The notes under the pieces: generated by a model
Told to the model about the DNA's origin: nothing
The model's database searches: none
What the model saw: only the letters and a program-made list of their open reading frames with translations
Made by a program: the position numbers and the translations under genes
Assembly (NCBI GenBank): GCA_900617975.1
Contig: UZAE01012371.1
Span: 13,309 to 44,278 of the forward strand
Direction: 5' to 3'
Source: Rodentolepis nana
Taxonomy: Eukaryota; Platyhelminthes; Cestoda; Cyclophyllidea; Hymenolepididae
DNA: 30,970 nucleotides
Shown: positions 10,801-22,400 of the stretch, one piece after another
Position numbering within the stretch: the stretch's first letter is position 1
Layout of the letters: each line of letters opens with the position of its first letter

Positions 10801-13800
10801 TTCGTCAAATTACTAATTTGGAGACTATTTGCAATCTGCCTGACCAAAACCTAAATTAGTACTTACCCATACTGGACTCCCTTAAACTTACTTTCTAAGT
10901 CGTTGGACGCCAAAACTCTCACCAATTTGCTACCCACACTAGCCTTCCAATGTCTCGCCACTCGTTATCAGCAATTACAACACCAATCCACTTTTTATAA
11001 ATGACCCTTTTTGATGTAACGTCTTCTACCCTTAAAGACTCAAATTCTTGCTGATTACAACTACTTTCAATACATACAATGACATACTTGGATTCAAGCT
11101 GGTTTGAAAAGCGTGTTCGTTATTCACATACACAAAGCTGTCGGAAATAATGAGAATAACGAGAGATCAACAACACATGATATATTATGATTAAGTAGTC
11201 TAGTCTAACTCGACAAATCTTTGCTGTTATTTTATGTAGTTTTTCCCAATAATTTAAGCTGTTATACTTATGGAGATGTTTCAACCCTCCCGTTTCGCAA
11301 TAAAGGATAAATAGAAATTCTCGTAAAATCAATTAGCATAAACGAAAAAAAAACGTTAGAGATCAACGGAAGTCTATCATCTTACCTTGATGCACATATT
11401 TGTGAACATTTTAACTCTCTCCTGAGACTCAAGGAAGCCTTTTGGATCCATCTCAATGTAATTGTGTAGAGCAGGGGCCATGGAGGAGAAATAATCGGAA
11501 GCATCCTTGTTGTAAGCCTGGTAGAGCCACTCGAAAAGACCCCACATGGTGGAAGAAATTTTTTGGCAAGTGAGGGAGCAGGTAAGGGAGAAAGCCTCAT
11601 CATAAAAATCGTCAACTTCGTTCTTGAGAATAATTTGAATGAGTTCGGCGATAACCCCTTCGGAGGCAGCTACGAGTTCAGCATTATCTTCCATGACAGA
11701 AATGATACTTTCAATGTTTTCCATGATGCCAGTGGCAACCATGCATTGGTACTCTTGACTTTCGTTATAGGCACCTCCATCTGCGACACCATCTGGCGAT
11801 ACAACACCATTTTCTTGAACACCAACGATCTTTAAGAAGGTTCCAGACTAGATAATATAAAAACATTTAGGAAAGCGTTTTCCAGCAATCAATTTGGTTA
11901 GATATTAGTTATGAGAAACCAAAATTTGACCTCTCCCTGCTAAGTGTTTACGATGGGCATATGACTCCACGACAAATGCGTTAATCTCTTCATCATCATC
12001 GGGGCGCTAACAGTACATAACGACTTGTGTACTGCTGAATTCGCTGGATTTGTACTAACCACATACCCATAATTGATTTGCCTACTATTCACTGTTAGAT
12101 AGGGGAGCCTACTACACCTACTGATCAGGGGGATATACTATTAACGGTGCATGTGAATTTCGAAATAGGAAATCATTATTACTACCAATAAATCCAACTA
12201 CACTATTCCAACACTTAAATGCTCTATTAGCAAGAGCATAATTTTAACAGAATTTTATAACCTGTGTGATAACAGATGGACTTGCTATAAATTATTAATC
12301 TAAAGATGAGACCAGTAGGCCAAATAGATTGATAAGCTTTTACTAATGATAACCAAGCTCATTCAGAAAAGCATTTCCCACGCATTGTGAAGTCACCAAG
12401 AGGAAACTAGAATCCTGCAACTTTATAAGTTGGCCAGACTTAACTAATAAAATTTGCCGTTCCGCAGGCCAAATGTACACATATTAGGTAATGAGCCAAT
12501 GACGGACAAAATACCTTAACTGTAATTTTTAAACTCAGTTAAAGTGCCTTTAAGTCATATTCTTGAGTAGTTTTCAACAATCTGGTTAATTATACTGCAA
12601 TATAACAGCACTAGTAATAAGCGAATGAACGCTACTCGTATTTTTAACGAACTAATTTTGGTAAATGATCGGGAGGATAGATTCCTAAGACTAAACCGAA
12701 GTTTAAATGAGCATAGTACTTTGTCTAAATAGAAATTTTCAATTGAAACCATTAATTCACTGCACATCGATGAATTAATTAAAAGCCCTAAAGCATGTCG
12801 GTTTTAAATAATTTATTACTTCATAAGAATTGCAACTTTCCAATGAAAATAATCATTAAAAAATTATAATTTAGTATTACTTACCAAATGCTGAAGAATT
12901 TGAACAGAAATTGGGATAATTTCTTGATGCTCAAGTAATGTACGGAACACCGTATTCAAATCATCGAATTCGGTTTCGCGAAGGAGTTTGAGGAGTTGCA
13001 TAGTGAGATCAGGAAAGTATTGACTCATTAAGGACTTAACAGATTCTTGGTCATTGATCAAAGCAAAGACGGTTTTGGCTGCAGCAACTCGTACAGGCAA
13101 GTCTGGATCCAAGCACATGAGATGGCGACACATCGCCGCAATTTGGCACAAGATTTCCTTATTGTTAAACTCAGCTCGGGACAGTCTACCCACCAGCCAG
13201 CAAGCCCGAGCTCTACGATAACCCTCAGAGGCCTCAAACAAAGCTAGAACATGAGTGGTCATGAAACTCTCCAACTGCTCCTTATAGACCTTATTTTTGA
13301 GGAGGTTATGACAAACTGTTCCAATCAAATGGAAGGCACCATCCTTTATTTCGGGAGATAAATCGCTGTTGAGAAGCTGAACACAGTATTCCATACACTT
13401 ATCCAAGATACGCTTGCGACTGGTGCAAGTTCTTTTGATGAAAAGCCTCGCTGCGTCACAAGCAGTGTCATCAGTTTCATAGTCGGTGTTAGACCTAATG
13501 AACTCCAATGGATCCCCCTCCCAAAGTTCAGCCGTCTCCTTATTATAAGAGATGCATGGGATTATGACATCCCGCAAGAGGGAATCGAAATGAACCAGTA
13601 GAAGCTTCCAGGAGAACGAATGCAGCATACTATATTAAGAAAAGAGGATTATTAGATTAAGGCACACACTTACGCTGATCTAAAGTATTGGAACACCGCG
13701 CTCATGACAATATCTGAAACAAAGGTTTTTTGACGATAGGCATCACAAATTTTGAGAAATGAAGTGAGAACCGGAGGAACATGACTCTTCAGATACCAAT

Positions 13801-14752
13801 CAGCAAAGGCATTGTATTTAGAGGCGACATATCCCGGGCTTCCATAATTATTAAACCAAATACAGAAGGTGCGAGTAACCCATTTTTGACGTTTCCAGTA
13901 AAGACTTTGATCATCGTCATCAGCTCCAGTAAAGCTTTCAAGGAGGGAGCAAAGAAGAATATGCCATTGTGTTATCCACTAAATTAAATTGAATAGTGAG
14001 CATTTACATTTTACCTCAGCATTGAGGACTGTAGGCTGTATAAAACTATTAGTAAAAGTGCAGAATATTTTTAAAATAAGCTTTTGAAGAATCAGCGAGT
14101 TATCAGAAGAATCTGCGGCAAGTACTCCCAATCTGTGATGGAGAATCGGCAAAAGATTACCCATAATTTGAATAATAGAATTCTTTTCGGTTGGCTTGTT
14201 TTCACACACTTTAATTAGAGCGTGCAAACAAGATAAAGCTCCGTGAAATTCACGAAATTCGGAAGAATTCAGTGTCCCTGCCAATTGATCAACGAAGTTG
14301 GGAAAACGTGATGGGTAGTCGACTCTTAGAATCTTTTCAAGAGCCACCTTTAGAATGGATCTAAGAAGGATGCATTTGTAAAATAATACTTTCATACTGC
14401 AGTTGAATCTCTGAATTCACAATTGCGGCGACGATTACACTTCGAATATTATTTTTATCGGAATCATCTAGGACGAAAAACAATTCACCATCTAGTTCAT
14501 CATTGACTTTGTATCGCCAAGATTTCAGAATCATGTTTTTGAAAAATACGCCTCCAGATTGACGTATTGATAAGTTTAATGATGGTTCCAAAATTATTTG
14601 CAACAGAGTCGGACCAAACCCAGTCATCCTTTGCATCTAGCTTGATCAGAAAAATAGACCATTATTACCTCGTTCAGCAGTTTTTCGGCTTCTTCTCGAT
14701 GTTCCGCCTGTAGGGAGGCTTGTAAGGTATGAACAATCTTTTGCGGATCCAT
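7207..14752 (-). CDS. IPO7: Importin-7/8 (RanBP7/8-type karyopherin beta), complete, 12 exons
   Basis: The product is a nuclear import receptor of the importin-beta superfamily that carries cargo through the nuclear pore and releases it on binding Ran-GTP. In animals importin-7 also works as a heterodimer with importin-beta. Coding exons on the minus strand are 14752-14669, 14636-14398, 14360-14015, 13978-13674, 13629-12885, 11847-11386, 10636-10451, 10383-10247, 10203-10037, 9241-9108, 7897-7609 and 7304-7207. They total 3192 nt, giving 1063 aa against about 1038 in human IPO7. All splice phases agree and all introns are GT-AG. The start MDP is shared with human IPO7. Landmarks that follow the human protein in order include IRQSGGVFFKNMI, DYPSR, YGSPG, RARACW, ATGIMENI, HAAKLLEVLI, the acidic region and PSSFNF at the C terminus. 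Single-copy importin-7 and importin-8 of vertebrates are both co-orthologues. Identity is very secure; individual splice edges less so. Confidence 0.96.
7898..9107 (-). other. Importin-7 intron 10, 1210 nt, containing an exon 10 relic
   Basis: This is the largest intron of the gene. It contains a diverged duplicate of the 3' part of exon 10 and its donor side (about 8750-8875), listed separately. The rest, 7898-8750, is AT-rich and shows only a 66-codon plus-strand frame at 8216-8416 that I do not support. Confidence 0.7.
8750..8875 (-). pseudogene. Decayed duplicate of importin-7 exon 10
   Basis: On the minus strand this segment aligns with exon 10 and its flanking intron at about 9070-9195. 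Shared blocks include CCAAATACTTG, TTCCTTTCCTT-type intron sequence next to the donor, and the GATGTT region. The relic has lost the reading frame through small insertions, deletions and substitutions, and the long acidic run at the 5' side is not preserved. The two copies lie about 330 bp apart in the same orientation, as expected from a tandem duplication. It should be non-coding today, although its donor-like side is partly retained. Confidence 0.6.
9108..9241 (-). other. IPO7: Importin-7 exon 10, acidic region
   Basis: The exon encodes about aa 891-935. It starts with a run of Glu and Asp (KEEEEEDDDSDDDDDQSDED) and ends GSKYLDLLEA, matching the acidic stretch and GQEYLEIL of human IPO7. 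The acidic patch is thought to support partner binding. The donor is ambiguous: GTT can belong to the exon or start the intron, changing one Val without altering the frame. Confidence 0.9.
9242..10036 (-). other. Importin-7 intron 9, 795 nt
   Basis: The intron lies between the donor GTAAGT at 10036 and the acceptor TTCTTGCAG at 9242. A 66-codon plus-strand frame at 9830-10030 is antisense to it and unsupported. Nothing else is seen. Confidence 0.65.
10037..10636 (-). other. IPO7: Importin-7 exons 7-9
   Basis: Exon 7 (10636-10451) opens with ELQKLEEDEDSDS and carries THAAKLLEVLIINYRG. Exon 8 (10383-10247) reads IIIASIITSSSLVLPIL and ends KLWLDSIHKFH. Exon 9 (10203-10037) reads VHDQRVCVLGLCTLLNL and ends ATKRELES. 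All three follow the C-terminal HEAT region of human IPO7. The introns between them are 67 and 43 nt. Exon 9 leaves in phase 1. Confidence 0.92.
10637..11385 (-). other. Importin-7 intron 6, 749 nt
   Basis: No exon or repeat is supported. Around 10879-10902 a block of about 20 nt resembles the donor region of exon 9 (10021-10045), but the likeness does not continue. Confidence 0.6.
11386..11847 (-). other. IPO7: Importin-7 exon 6
   Basis: The exon encodes aa 574-727, opening with SGTFLKIVG and a variable loop (about aa 585-608), then ATGIMENIESIISVMEDN, FYDEAFSLTCSLTCQKIS and DYFSSMAPALHNYIEMDP. These match human ATGILNTIDTLLSVVEDH-type, FSLAHSLTCQQVS and MPLLHNYVTVD segments. Phase 0 at both ends. 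Confidence 0.93.
11848..12884 (-). other. Importin-7 intron 5, 1037 nt
   Basis: The intron runs from GTAAGT at 12884 to TATCTAG at 11848. It is AT-rich. A 70-codon open frame at 12555-12767 has no recognisable features. I see nothing else in it. Confidence 0.7.
12885..13629 (-). other. IPO7: Importin-7 exon 5, central HEAT repeats
   Basis: This is the longest exon (745 nt, about aa 326-573). It reads SAMLHSFSW at the junction and includes ELWEGDPLEFIR, KDGAFHLIG and YRRARACWLVGRL, all in the same order as in human IPO7. It enters in phase 2 and leaves in phase 0 at the donor GTAAGT. Confidence 0.95.
13674..14752 (-). other. IPO7: Importin-7 exons 1-4, packed with tiny introns
   Basis: Exon 1 (14752-14669, aa 1-28) encodes MDPQKIVHTL and ends at LLNE. 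Exon 2 (14636-14398) and exon 3 (14360-14015) complete the importin-beta N-terminal domain, the Ran-binding region, at roughly aa 20-105, and run on into HEAT repeats. Exon 4 (13978-13674) has no long ATG-initiated frame but reads WITQWHILL to FQYFRSA and contains NYGSPGYVASKYNAFADW, which matches YGSPGNVSKEYNEFAE of human IPO7. The separating introns are only 32, 37, 36 and 44 nt long. Intron 1 could also end 4 nt earlier, but that would break the frame. Confidence 0.9.
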
Positions 14753-16441
14753 CTTATGTGTTAAAGGAGGAAAGCTCTGTAACAACGTGATAAAAAACCC
14801 CTACAAACGAGGCGGGTAAGTGATTAAAGTCGGAGACTCTAACAATACGGGTTGAACAAACCGTTTAAAATTAGATTGTTGACAATTGATAAATTTCGTT
14901 ATTAACTCGATATAGTTAATTTTAAATGAATTTGATTTAGAACACTAAAAAGTTAATGAATTATAATGTCGAAGTGGTACTAGAAGTATATGTTCTACGA
15001 TATTATGCTTGCTATATTTTGACTTGAATAAATTTAATAAAATGCGACAATTTTCAAAATTAAGACTGACAATAATATGATAATTAATTGAAATAAATAG
15101 TATCAAATGTCCTTATTGCTCTTCGAAAAATTAGAGTACTTGCAAGTCAATAAAATGGTAAAATAATATTAATAATAATAATAGTTCAAAACCCCTGAAA
15201 TTAGTATAATGTTAAACGATGTGCCCAGTATTAAAATTAAGAAATATAATATCTAGAAAATTTGGGTTTCGAACTGAAATGCAGATAATGAGTCAAAATT
15301 ATGATTGTTTCTAACTAGATCGGATTTCGTACATTGCTCCTGATGATTCGACTGGAATTAAATTATTTTTTGATCCTAACTTTATAATATGTATATAGTA
15401 CCCAGTTCTATTTAAAGCCTTTCTTCAATAAAATGTTAGAATAATTATATGTGATACTATGTATAAATAGCTCTCGTTAACTACTGAATTACCCACACAT
15501 TTGATCCTTTAAATTTGTTATCTTTGGGTTCGATTCAATTTAGTATGCTCAGTGGCAAAGAAATGAATAAAATATATTCACCAGGTAAGTTAACAGACGA
15601 AATAATGACGCTTTGCTGATTATATTTGCATAATGTGAAGAAATTAACGAATTTAAACTAATTTTTTTTCCATCACTGTTTCAACACTAGTCCAAATCCG
15701 ACAAAGGCAATTTTGCTTCCCAACCCAAATCAAATTTAATTTATGAAATTTTTATAGCTATAAAATACCAATCGGATTTATCAAAACAAAAACGATAATT
15801 TATGTAACTGACATCATTAAATTGTTCCCTGCATAAAAAACCAGTGTTATAATTTTGAATTAAGTATTGAGATGACCTGCTCAAATATGTTTAATTTTTT
15901 CTATTCATGCCTGTTTGTCATTGAGAGAAGTTGATTGAAAATAAACTAGGATAACTGATTTCAAGTTAAAATATACTGGATGTGTTAAAAATGGCTTGAT
16001 TAGCCGAAATATTGAGGGTGTCGAATAAAATAATTTATCTTAGCTCTATTTTATTAATCGCGTATCATTTATACTTTGCACTGATTATTGAAGTATTTCT
16101 AATGAATGTGTAAAAGACATTGAAGATTTTGTGGATGAATTAAAATGAAATCAAATATTCTAGATTGATATTTTAATTAAAAATAATTTTTACATGCTTA
16201 ATGTATTTTTAACGACAAGCTTTACCTTGTGACTCATAAGATAATGTTCTGAGCTTTGTTTGTATGTATCTATTGTGAAGGGGTCAACTGACTAAAAGCG
16301 TTGGCGGTCTTCTGCTAAATATTTCTTGGGTTTATTTCCAATATTTGAATGAAAATAAGGAATTTTTAGTTGCTACGTTGATTGAACGATATTTTACAAA
16401 TTGAGGTCATATTTACACATATCTGAATTCATTTATTGCAG
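14753..16441. promoter_or_regulatory. Intergenic gap between divergent importin-7 and BICRA-like genes
   Basis: About 1.7 kb of very AT-rich DNA separates the two start codons, which point away from each other, so promoters of both genes should lie here. I see no coding exon. On the minus strand TTGTTACAG lies 27 nt before the importin-7 ATG and another AG directly precedes it. On the plus strand TTTATTGCAG ends at 16441, 11 nt before the BICRA-like ATG. No individual promoter element can be assigned by eye. Confidence 0.5.
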
Positions 16442-16466
16442 TGGACGGACTTATGAATCCCACATA
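16442..16466 (+). other. BICRA: BICRA-like first coding exon, 25 nt
   Basis: The exon lies between acceptor TTATTGCAG and donor GTAAGTTC and carries ATG AAT CCC ACA TA, joining exon 2 to give MNPTYPSSEQLA. The acceptor may receive a trans-spliced leader or a non-coding exon. A simpler alternative is translation from ATG at 16670 without this exon, giving MFDSTLSPSSEQ. Confidence 0.5.
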
Positions 16467-19400
16467 GTAAGTTCTTGATTCTTCTTTGATTAAATTTAGC
16501 TTCTTGTAGCTAGATTTACTTTTATATCTTTGATGTGTTTTGATTTAGTATAACAGTATCTTGCTTTTCGTATTGTACATATTACTACAAGGTTCATTCC
16601 AGGTCAACATAAAATGGTCCATTTTTTATTAACTGATCTCAATGCATCTTATGCAATTATATTGCACTGATGTTTGATTCTACCTTAAGCCCATCATCTG
16701 AGCAATTAGCGGTAGCTGAAAGTGCCGTGAATGCTCTTCCCAAGCCAATTCAAATCGCCCAACCAGTTCCTACGCCATCGCCATCTAGCTTGAATGTTCA
16801 GCCGGTCCAATCAGATCAACCATCATGTCTAAATCCAATTATCATGTCAAATCCCGGCTCTTCTTCGACAATGAGTTATATCCAAAATGCCAATGGGACG
16901 TTATCCATACCTCAGGGAAATAACAATGTCGTAAACAGCGTCCCTTCTGGCAAACCTGGTCTCATTTCATCATCTCCTTATATTTATCAGGGTATTCCAT
17001 TCGGGCAACAAATTTTTCTTGCGAAGTAGGTGGCTTTTGAACGTGCTAGATAGCACTTCATTATTGTTTATTGAAATTTACCCTTTTTGTTGCAGTCCTC
17101 AGCAAAATGGATTCGTAATAGCACAACCACAAGGAACATCCTATATGATTGCTCCGCCGCAACCCCAGTTCCAAGTTCGAGGTCCATCTGCCGGTCAACA
17201 GATTCCTATGACTTTTTTTCTGGGACCACAGCAAGCTCCTGGTCTAATTCAATTACCTCAGCAACAGCCTCCGGCTAATGTACTATCGGCCATGAATCCC
17301 CAACCCCTCGTTTGCGCGAATCCTCCGGTAGCAGTCCAGCAACAATCACCTCTCCAACAAGCGAGTGTTCATTTAATGCCAATATTTGCATGCATTTTCC
17401 TCTTTAATAACCACGTTAGCCATCTTTCTTTCTTCACAACCAATATCAATGCAAGAAAGCATTGCCAATTAGAATGTTTTACCACACTAACCAATCAGCG
17501 TAGAATTTATTAACATTGGTCAATTTTCATTCGCCACTTTACATCCATACAGCCAGGTTAGATAGTGTTTTGATTTGTTGGGGGTTTAGCCAATCTGATT
17601 TGTGCGTATTGGTTTTTGAGGTTCATCCATTACATTCTTTATCATGTCAACTTTGCCGATAGGAATATTTTGCGAGCGCAGCAGTTTGCTTCACTCTTAT
17701 TTCTTGTCATTTTAAAGTTGTTTAATTTCTAAATCTATCATATTTTGCACTGTTTCAAGTTCATTTTCTAAGATTTGTTTCGTTTCTCATCTGTACTGAA
17801 CCTTTTTTTGCTGGTTCCCGTAACTTTTGTCAGTGATGAGTTGGTTCATTCGAGGCCTTAGTTTCTTTTTGTGCTTAATTCAATTGAATTGTTGTGTGTG
17901 TCGGATTTTTGTGATTCACGTGGAAAATCACACTTATGTGTGCGTATATGGGAGTTTTCCAAACATTAAGTCACTCATTGATGCGGTTCATTTATTATCT
18001 GTTCCAAGCAACGTTTTTTATAGTATGATATGGATATTGCTAAAAAGGAAAGTAAAAACATTAGTTCACTTTTTATTACTTTGTTTAAAGACTGTTTGTA
18101 GAACAAGAGCCAGTTTTATTTGGTATTATTAAATATTTTAAACAGGAATTGGAGAGTGGACTACTGCTCACCTAACTTCAGATTCTAGAAGCAATGGGGA
18201 AAACGCTAGACAGAGAACTAGTAAGTTGAGATTGAGCTTAGCCTCATTTCACATCTGGAAACTTAAATCCGAATGACTATTAGGTTATATTGCAGGGAGG
18301 GTCTTGAGGAATATGAGCAACATTTGGGTCAAAATGATCTTTGATACTAAGATCAATACTGTTAATATGTGCATATTTTTCTTACAAATTTTCAAAGCAT
18401 ATCGTTTTTACTCATAATATCTTGGAAGTTGCCTCTATTTTGAATTTAGTCTTCTGACTTCTCGTCATTTGTAAGGTTAGAGTGTACTTTAAAACCCTTA
18501 GAGTGTAGGTGAGATCTTAATTTTTCTAGTTAAATTAGCTCTATTACTGCATTTTTAATGGAATTCTTCTACATATAGCTGCAGATTTACTTTGCGTAGT
18601 TTTAGTGTTTGACTATCACCTTTTAGGTTACCTTCGTGGTGGGGGGGGGGGGGGGGTTTGTGGTTTCCTGCGGCAACGAGCAAATAATCTAAGTGAAATT
18701 TAGATGTCTCCAAAAAACGATTTCGTGCCTATGTATATAGAAATCTCCAAGAGTTTTATTATCCTTATATCTTATCTGATAAAATTTTGTCTTTTAACTT
18801 TTATGAAACTGCTAATTACTTAACGTTTGAAGGAAGTTTTGGTAAATAAATTTCTTCGATCAGTTTATTATGTATGTTAAAATTGAAAGATATGGGAGAT
18901 TTTCGTTAAATCAGGGTTTAGTGTGGAGCTTTTTTGAATAATATGCTACTGGAACAGTGTTTTTTGGATCAATTGAATGCTAATTTCGCATTTGAAGCCA
19001 TACTCAGGGAAATTTACATTTAATTGCTATGTTACAATCAGTATTTTTACAGAGGAATAAACTTTATAATGGTTGCTAAGTTCCAGATTATAGCTAGCAT
19101 AAGTAATAAGGCCATGGCACGTGTATCTTTGGCTAATATATAGCTACTGCTTCGCTTGGCGTATGTAGGCCGTAAAATAATAAAAGTTGTTTCGTGGTAC
19201 ACTGAATACCCGCAATCTGGTCTGCCTTCTAAGCTTACTCGCGGTCTGTCTGTAATGCCGAAATTACACAGTGTAGCCTAATCCTTTTTGAGGTCAACCA
19301 TAAGTTATGCCACTATATGCTTGTGGTATGATTAGATAATTTGAACAATAGCAAGATTCAGTGGTGCGCCTCACTAAAAGTGCAGGAAATAGTTGTATCA

Positions 19401-22400
19401 CCCACAAGCACTCTTTATTGCGTACACTTTGCCCTTTCTCTAACTCTTTACACTCGCTAAGAGCCTGTATTTCCGTAGTCCCTCGTTTGGCTGTGTCTTT
19501 ACTGACCTCTTAGTCCGTTTCCTAGTGAAGGCGGAGAATAATGTATTCATTTTCAAAGCTAATTCCTGAGCTGTTGGTGTATTGATGGCGTACAGGCCTG
19601 CCAAACTAGCTCTCTTGTAATCAAAATTTATGGTTTCACACCCAGTTGTTCACTAATACTCATCTCAATGACTTAAACTTTTTTCAAGACAGCTTTTGCA
19701 AAGCTAGTAGACGCATCTCTTTCAGATTTTCGATAGAGGATATGATTTACTTTCTACCTTTCTTGAACAATTATTTACTATTCAAATTAAGTTCTTTTCT
19801 TTTGCTCATTTGTACAGATACCTCCAGGAGTTACAGTAACCCGACTGCCTAATGGAGGTTGCCCCATCTTGCCAAATAACAACATTGCAGCAGCAGCATC
19901 ACCACCTAACCCGATTCCAGTCCCATCTCCAACAGTTGCTATGGTAACGACACCAACTCCTCCAATTTCAATACCAACTGGATGCAATGGTTCACCTGGA
20001 CCTACTCTCCAGCCTGCAAAACCCACTCCTCCTCAGCCTGCCACCAGAGCGGATCCAGGGTCTGTTTTACGCCAATTGAATCAGGAGATTAGCAATCTAC
20101 AGAACATGAGTACTCCCTTGAGTGAACAACAAAAGACTCGGCTGCAGAAACTAGTCGATGCACGAGATAAAGTCCAGCGGAGTATTGAACTAAATAGGAA
20201 TAAAGCTGTAGCGGCTGCTGGTGGAGCTGGTAATCCTTCTGCTGTTTTCAGACCAGCGATTGGATCGCCACAAAATGCTTCTCTAAGACCCCGGCCTCCA
20301 GGTCCGCCTACGAATATCCTACCAGCTGTGGTAAGTCACTGGTCCCTCTTTGCCCGCCTTTTCTTTTCTCTGTCTTCTCTGACTTGATTGCTCTTCGCTT
20401 TCTTGCAGCCTCTTAGAAGTCTTAAACCGGTGAGCTTACTGTAGGTAAATTGAATTAGAAGTTGTACTTTTAGTTGCCTCACTCTCCTACGCGCCATACT
20501 TAGTTTTTATTTCCTTTTCATTTGTCGTATTGGAGGCTATGCACTTGTGCAGGAAAGTTTGTAGCTCTATTTATTAGGATAGCATAGAGTGGTATTGTTA
20601 TTACATCTTCCTTTCAATTTTTATGACCTTCACCGGATACGAGGTGGAAAATAGACAGAACTGTGCTGTGCATAACTTTTTTCCGATAAGAAATTGTGCT
20701 GTTGCGCGCAACGGTTAACGCGTGTCTGGAAAGTCAATGGTCATGGGTTCGATGGCAATTGGTGCACACCCAGTGAGCTGAATGTGACTAATAGTGCTGC
20801 TACTTAAGACTGGTCATCAATGAGAGAGGTGGTAGAATGCAAGTTTCTCATAAGAATGATTCCATGGTACCTTCCCTCAATTCTGGGAACTTTTTTGCAA
20901 GAAATCAGAAAAGTCAATCATCCAATTAATTGTCTGAATTTTTGAGCCTCAGCTGTGAGCTTGGTAGAGAAGCAAGGTGTGCTTAATTGAACACTATGGA
21001 AGAGGAAATTTGGGTTAGCAAAATAATATTTTTTGCGGTTTATATGACGCTATATCCTATCCAAACGCAGGCTCACGTTTCAGTGAAAATGTATTGCAGC
21101 TCAATTCGAACTGTGCACAGTGAATCGCTATTCTTACTACTTCACATAAATTGAGAAGTAATTCTGTCAGTGGAAACAGTTTGATAATTATTAATTACTG
21201 TATTTCCATATCGACACCTCTCATTTTCAAGCCATTCTCTTCCTTGAATAAAGCCTTGCCTCTGGAGCTTCAGAAAGAGTTCTAATGGGAGAGAACCAAG
21301 TGTTTTTGACGCTGTTCAAAGGAGATTACAAGTTGAGGTGTGAGAAAAACGCACAATTTATTAAAAGCTTAAAGATCGCATTAAATGCTATGCTCTATGT
21401 CTCTTCGCTTTCTTTTCTAGCTGTAATAACCCTACTGGTTAAATAAGCTTATAAAATAGAAAAAAAACCATTCACTAACATTCAATCGTCTATACTAATT
21501 GTCACCTGACTGGTATTTACATCGCGTTGTTGAAGCTCGTGTTTTGTATCCACCAGATCTGTGCCCTTCGGCTCGGGCTAAAGTGAAGGCTGCGTAATCA
21601 CCCTTGTACGCTGTGTTTTGGATTAGCGCTATCGCCATTATGACTCATTTGAGCTCTAAGATCAAATTAATGTAACTTCGTTTTAGTTTATATCAGTTAA
21701 GTTGTGTAAACGCAAAGAGTGGGCTCTGTTGAAATGGCAAATTTCAGTGAAGACAAGGGCAAACCATTGCACAGTGGAAAAACTATCTGCAGCTCTCATC
21801 CATGTGCCCTTATAATTGAGTGAATTAGTGCCACAGGCTCAACTGTTAAGGTCAAAGTAGTGCAAATTGCAACTTGGGTTATTAACATTCCTTAGATAAT
21901 GTTGTGGTAAAATTTTTTCACCCTCCGTCAAACATTCATTTTCTGTTCTAACCGCTGCGTTACAGGCTATGACACCGATCACTACACCCTAGGTGATAAG
22001 TCCCAACTCGGAGGTAGGCGACTAAATATAGTTTGATTCGACTGTACGGTGTTTGTTTGCTAACTCAAAGGAGTTAAAACGATAGTATGGGGCAGTGGTT
22101 TCATACGGTTGACATTTGTAATACGTTTTAAGTAATCAGTAGTAATCAATATCTCGAAAGTGAAGTGGATTTATGAGTTCGTAGGAAGTTGCTTTGGCGG
22201 TGATCAAGGCGCTAAGGTAACACTTCCGGACTAATGTCAAAATATCAATTTAACTTTATTGGTTTTCGCTACAGTGTTGAAATGGTGGTAGACTTATACT
22301 GATTCAATTCGATCCGACATTTTTTTTTTATCTCAAAAGAGCTAGGACTTTTTATAACACGAGGAGCTTTCTTGAGAAAACTTTTAGGCGATTTCCACGG

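Noticed and set aside
10879..10902. Possible duplicate of the exon 9 donor region in importin-7 intron 6
   Set aside because: About 20 nt are alike but the similarity does not extend into coding sequence, so chance is likely.
11382..11835. Other-frame open readings over importin-7 exon 6 on both strands
   Set aside because: They are shadows of the exon; only the frame containing ATGIMENIESII matches importin-7.
17827..18132. 101-codon hydrophobic, Cys-rich plus-strand frame in a BICRA-like intron
   Set aside because: The composition follows from T-rich DNA, the ends do not match splice sites in frame, and there is no homology that I recognise.
20700..20775. Functional tRNA gene
   Set aside because: The A and B boxes are tRNA-like, but the anticodon and acceptor stems do not pair properly, so a SINE head is the better reading.
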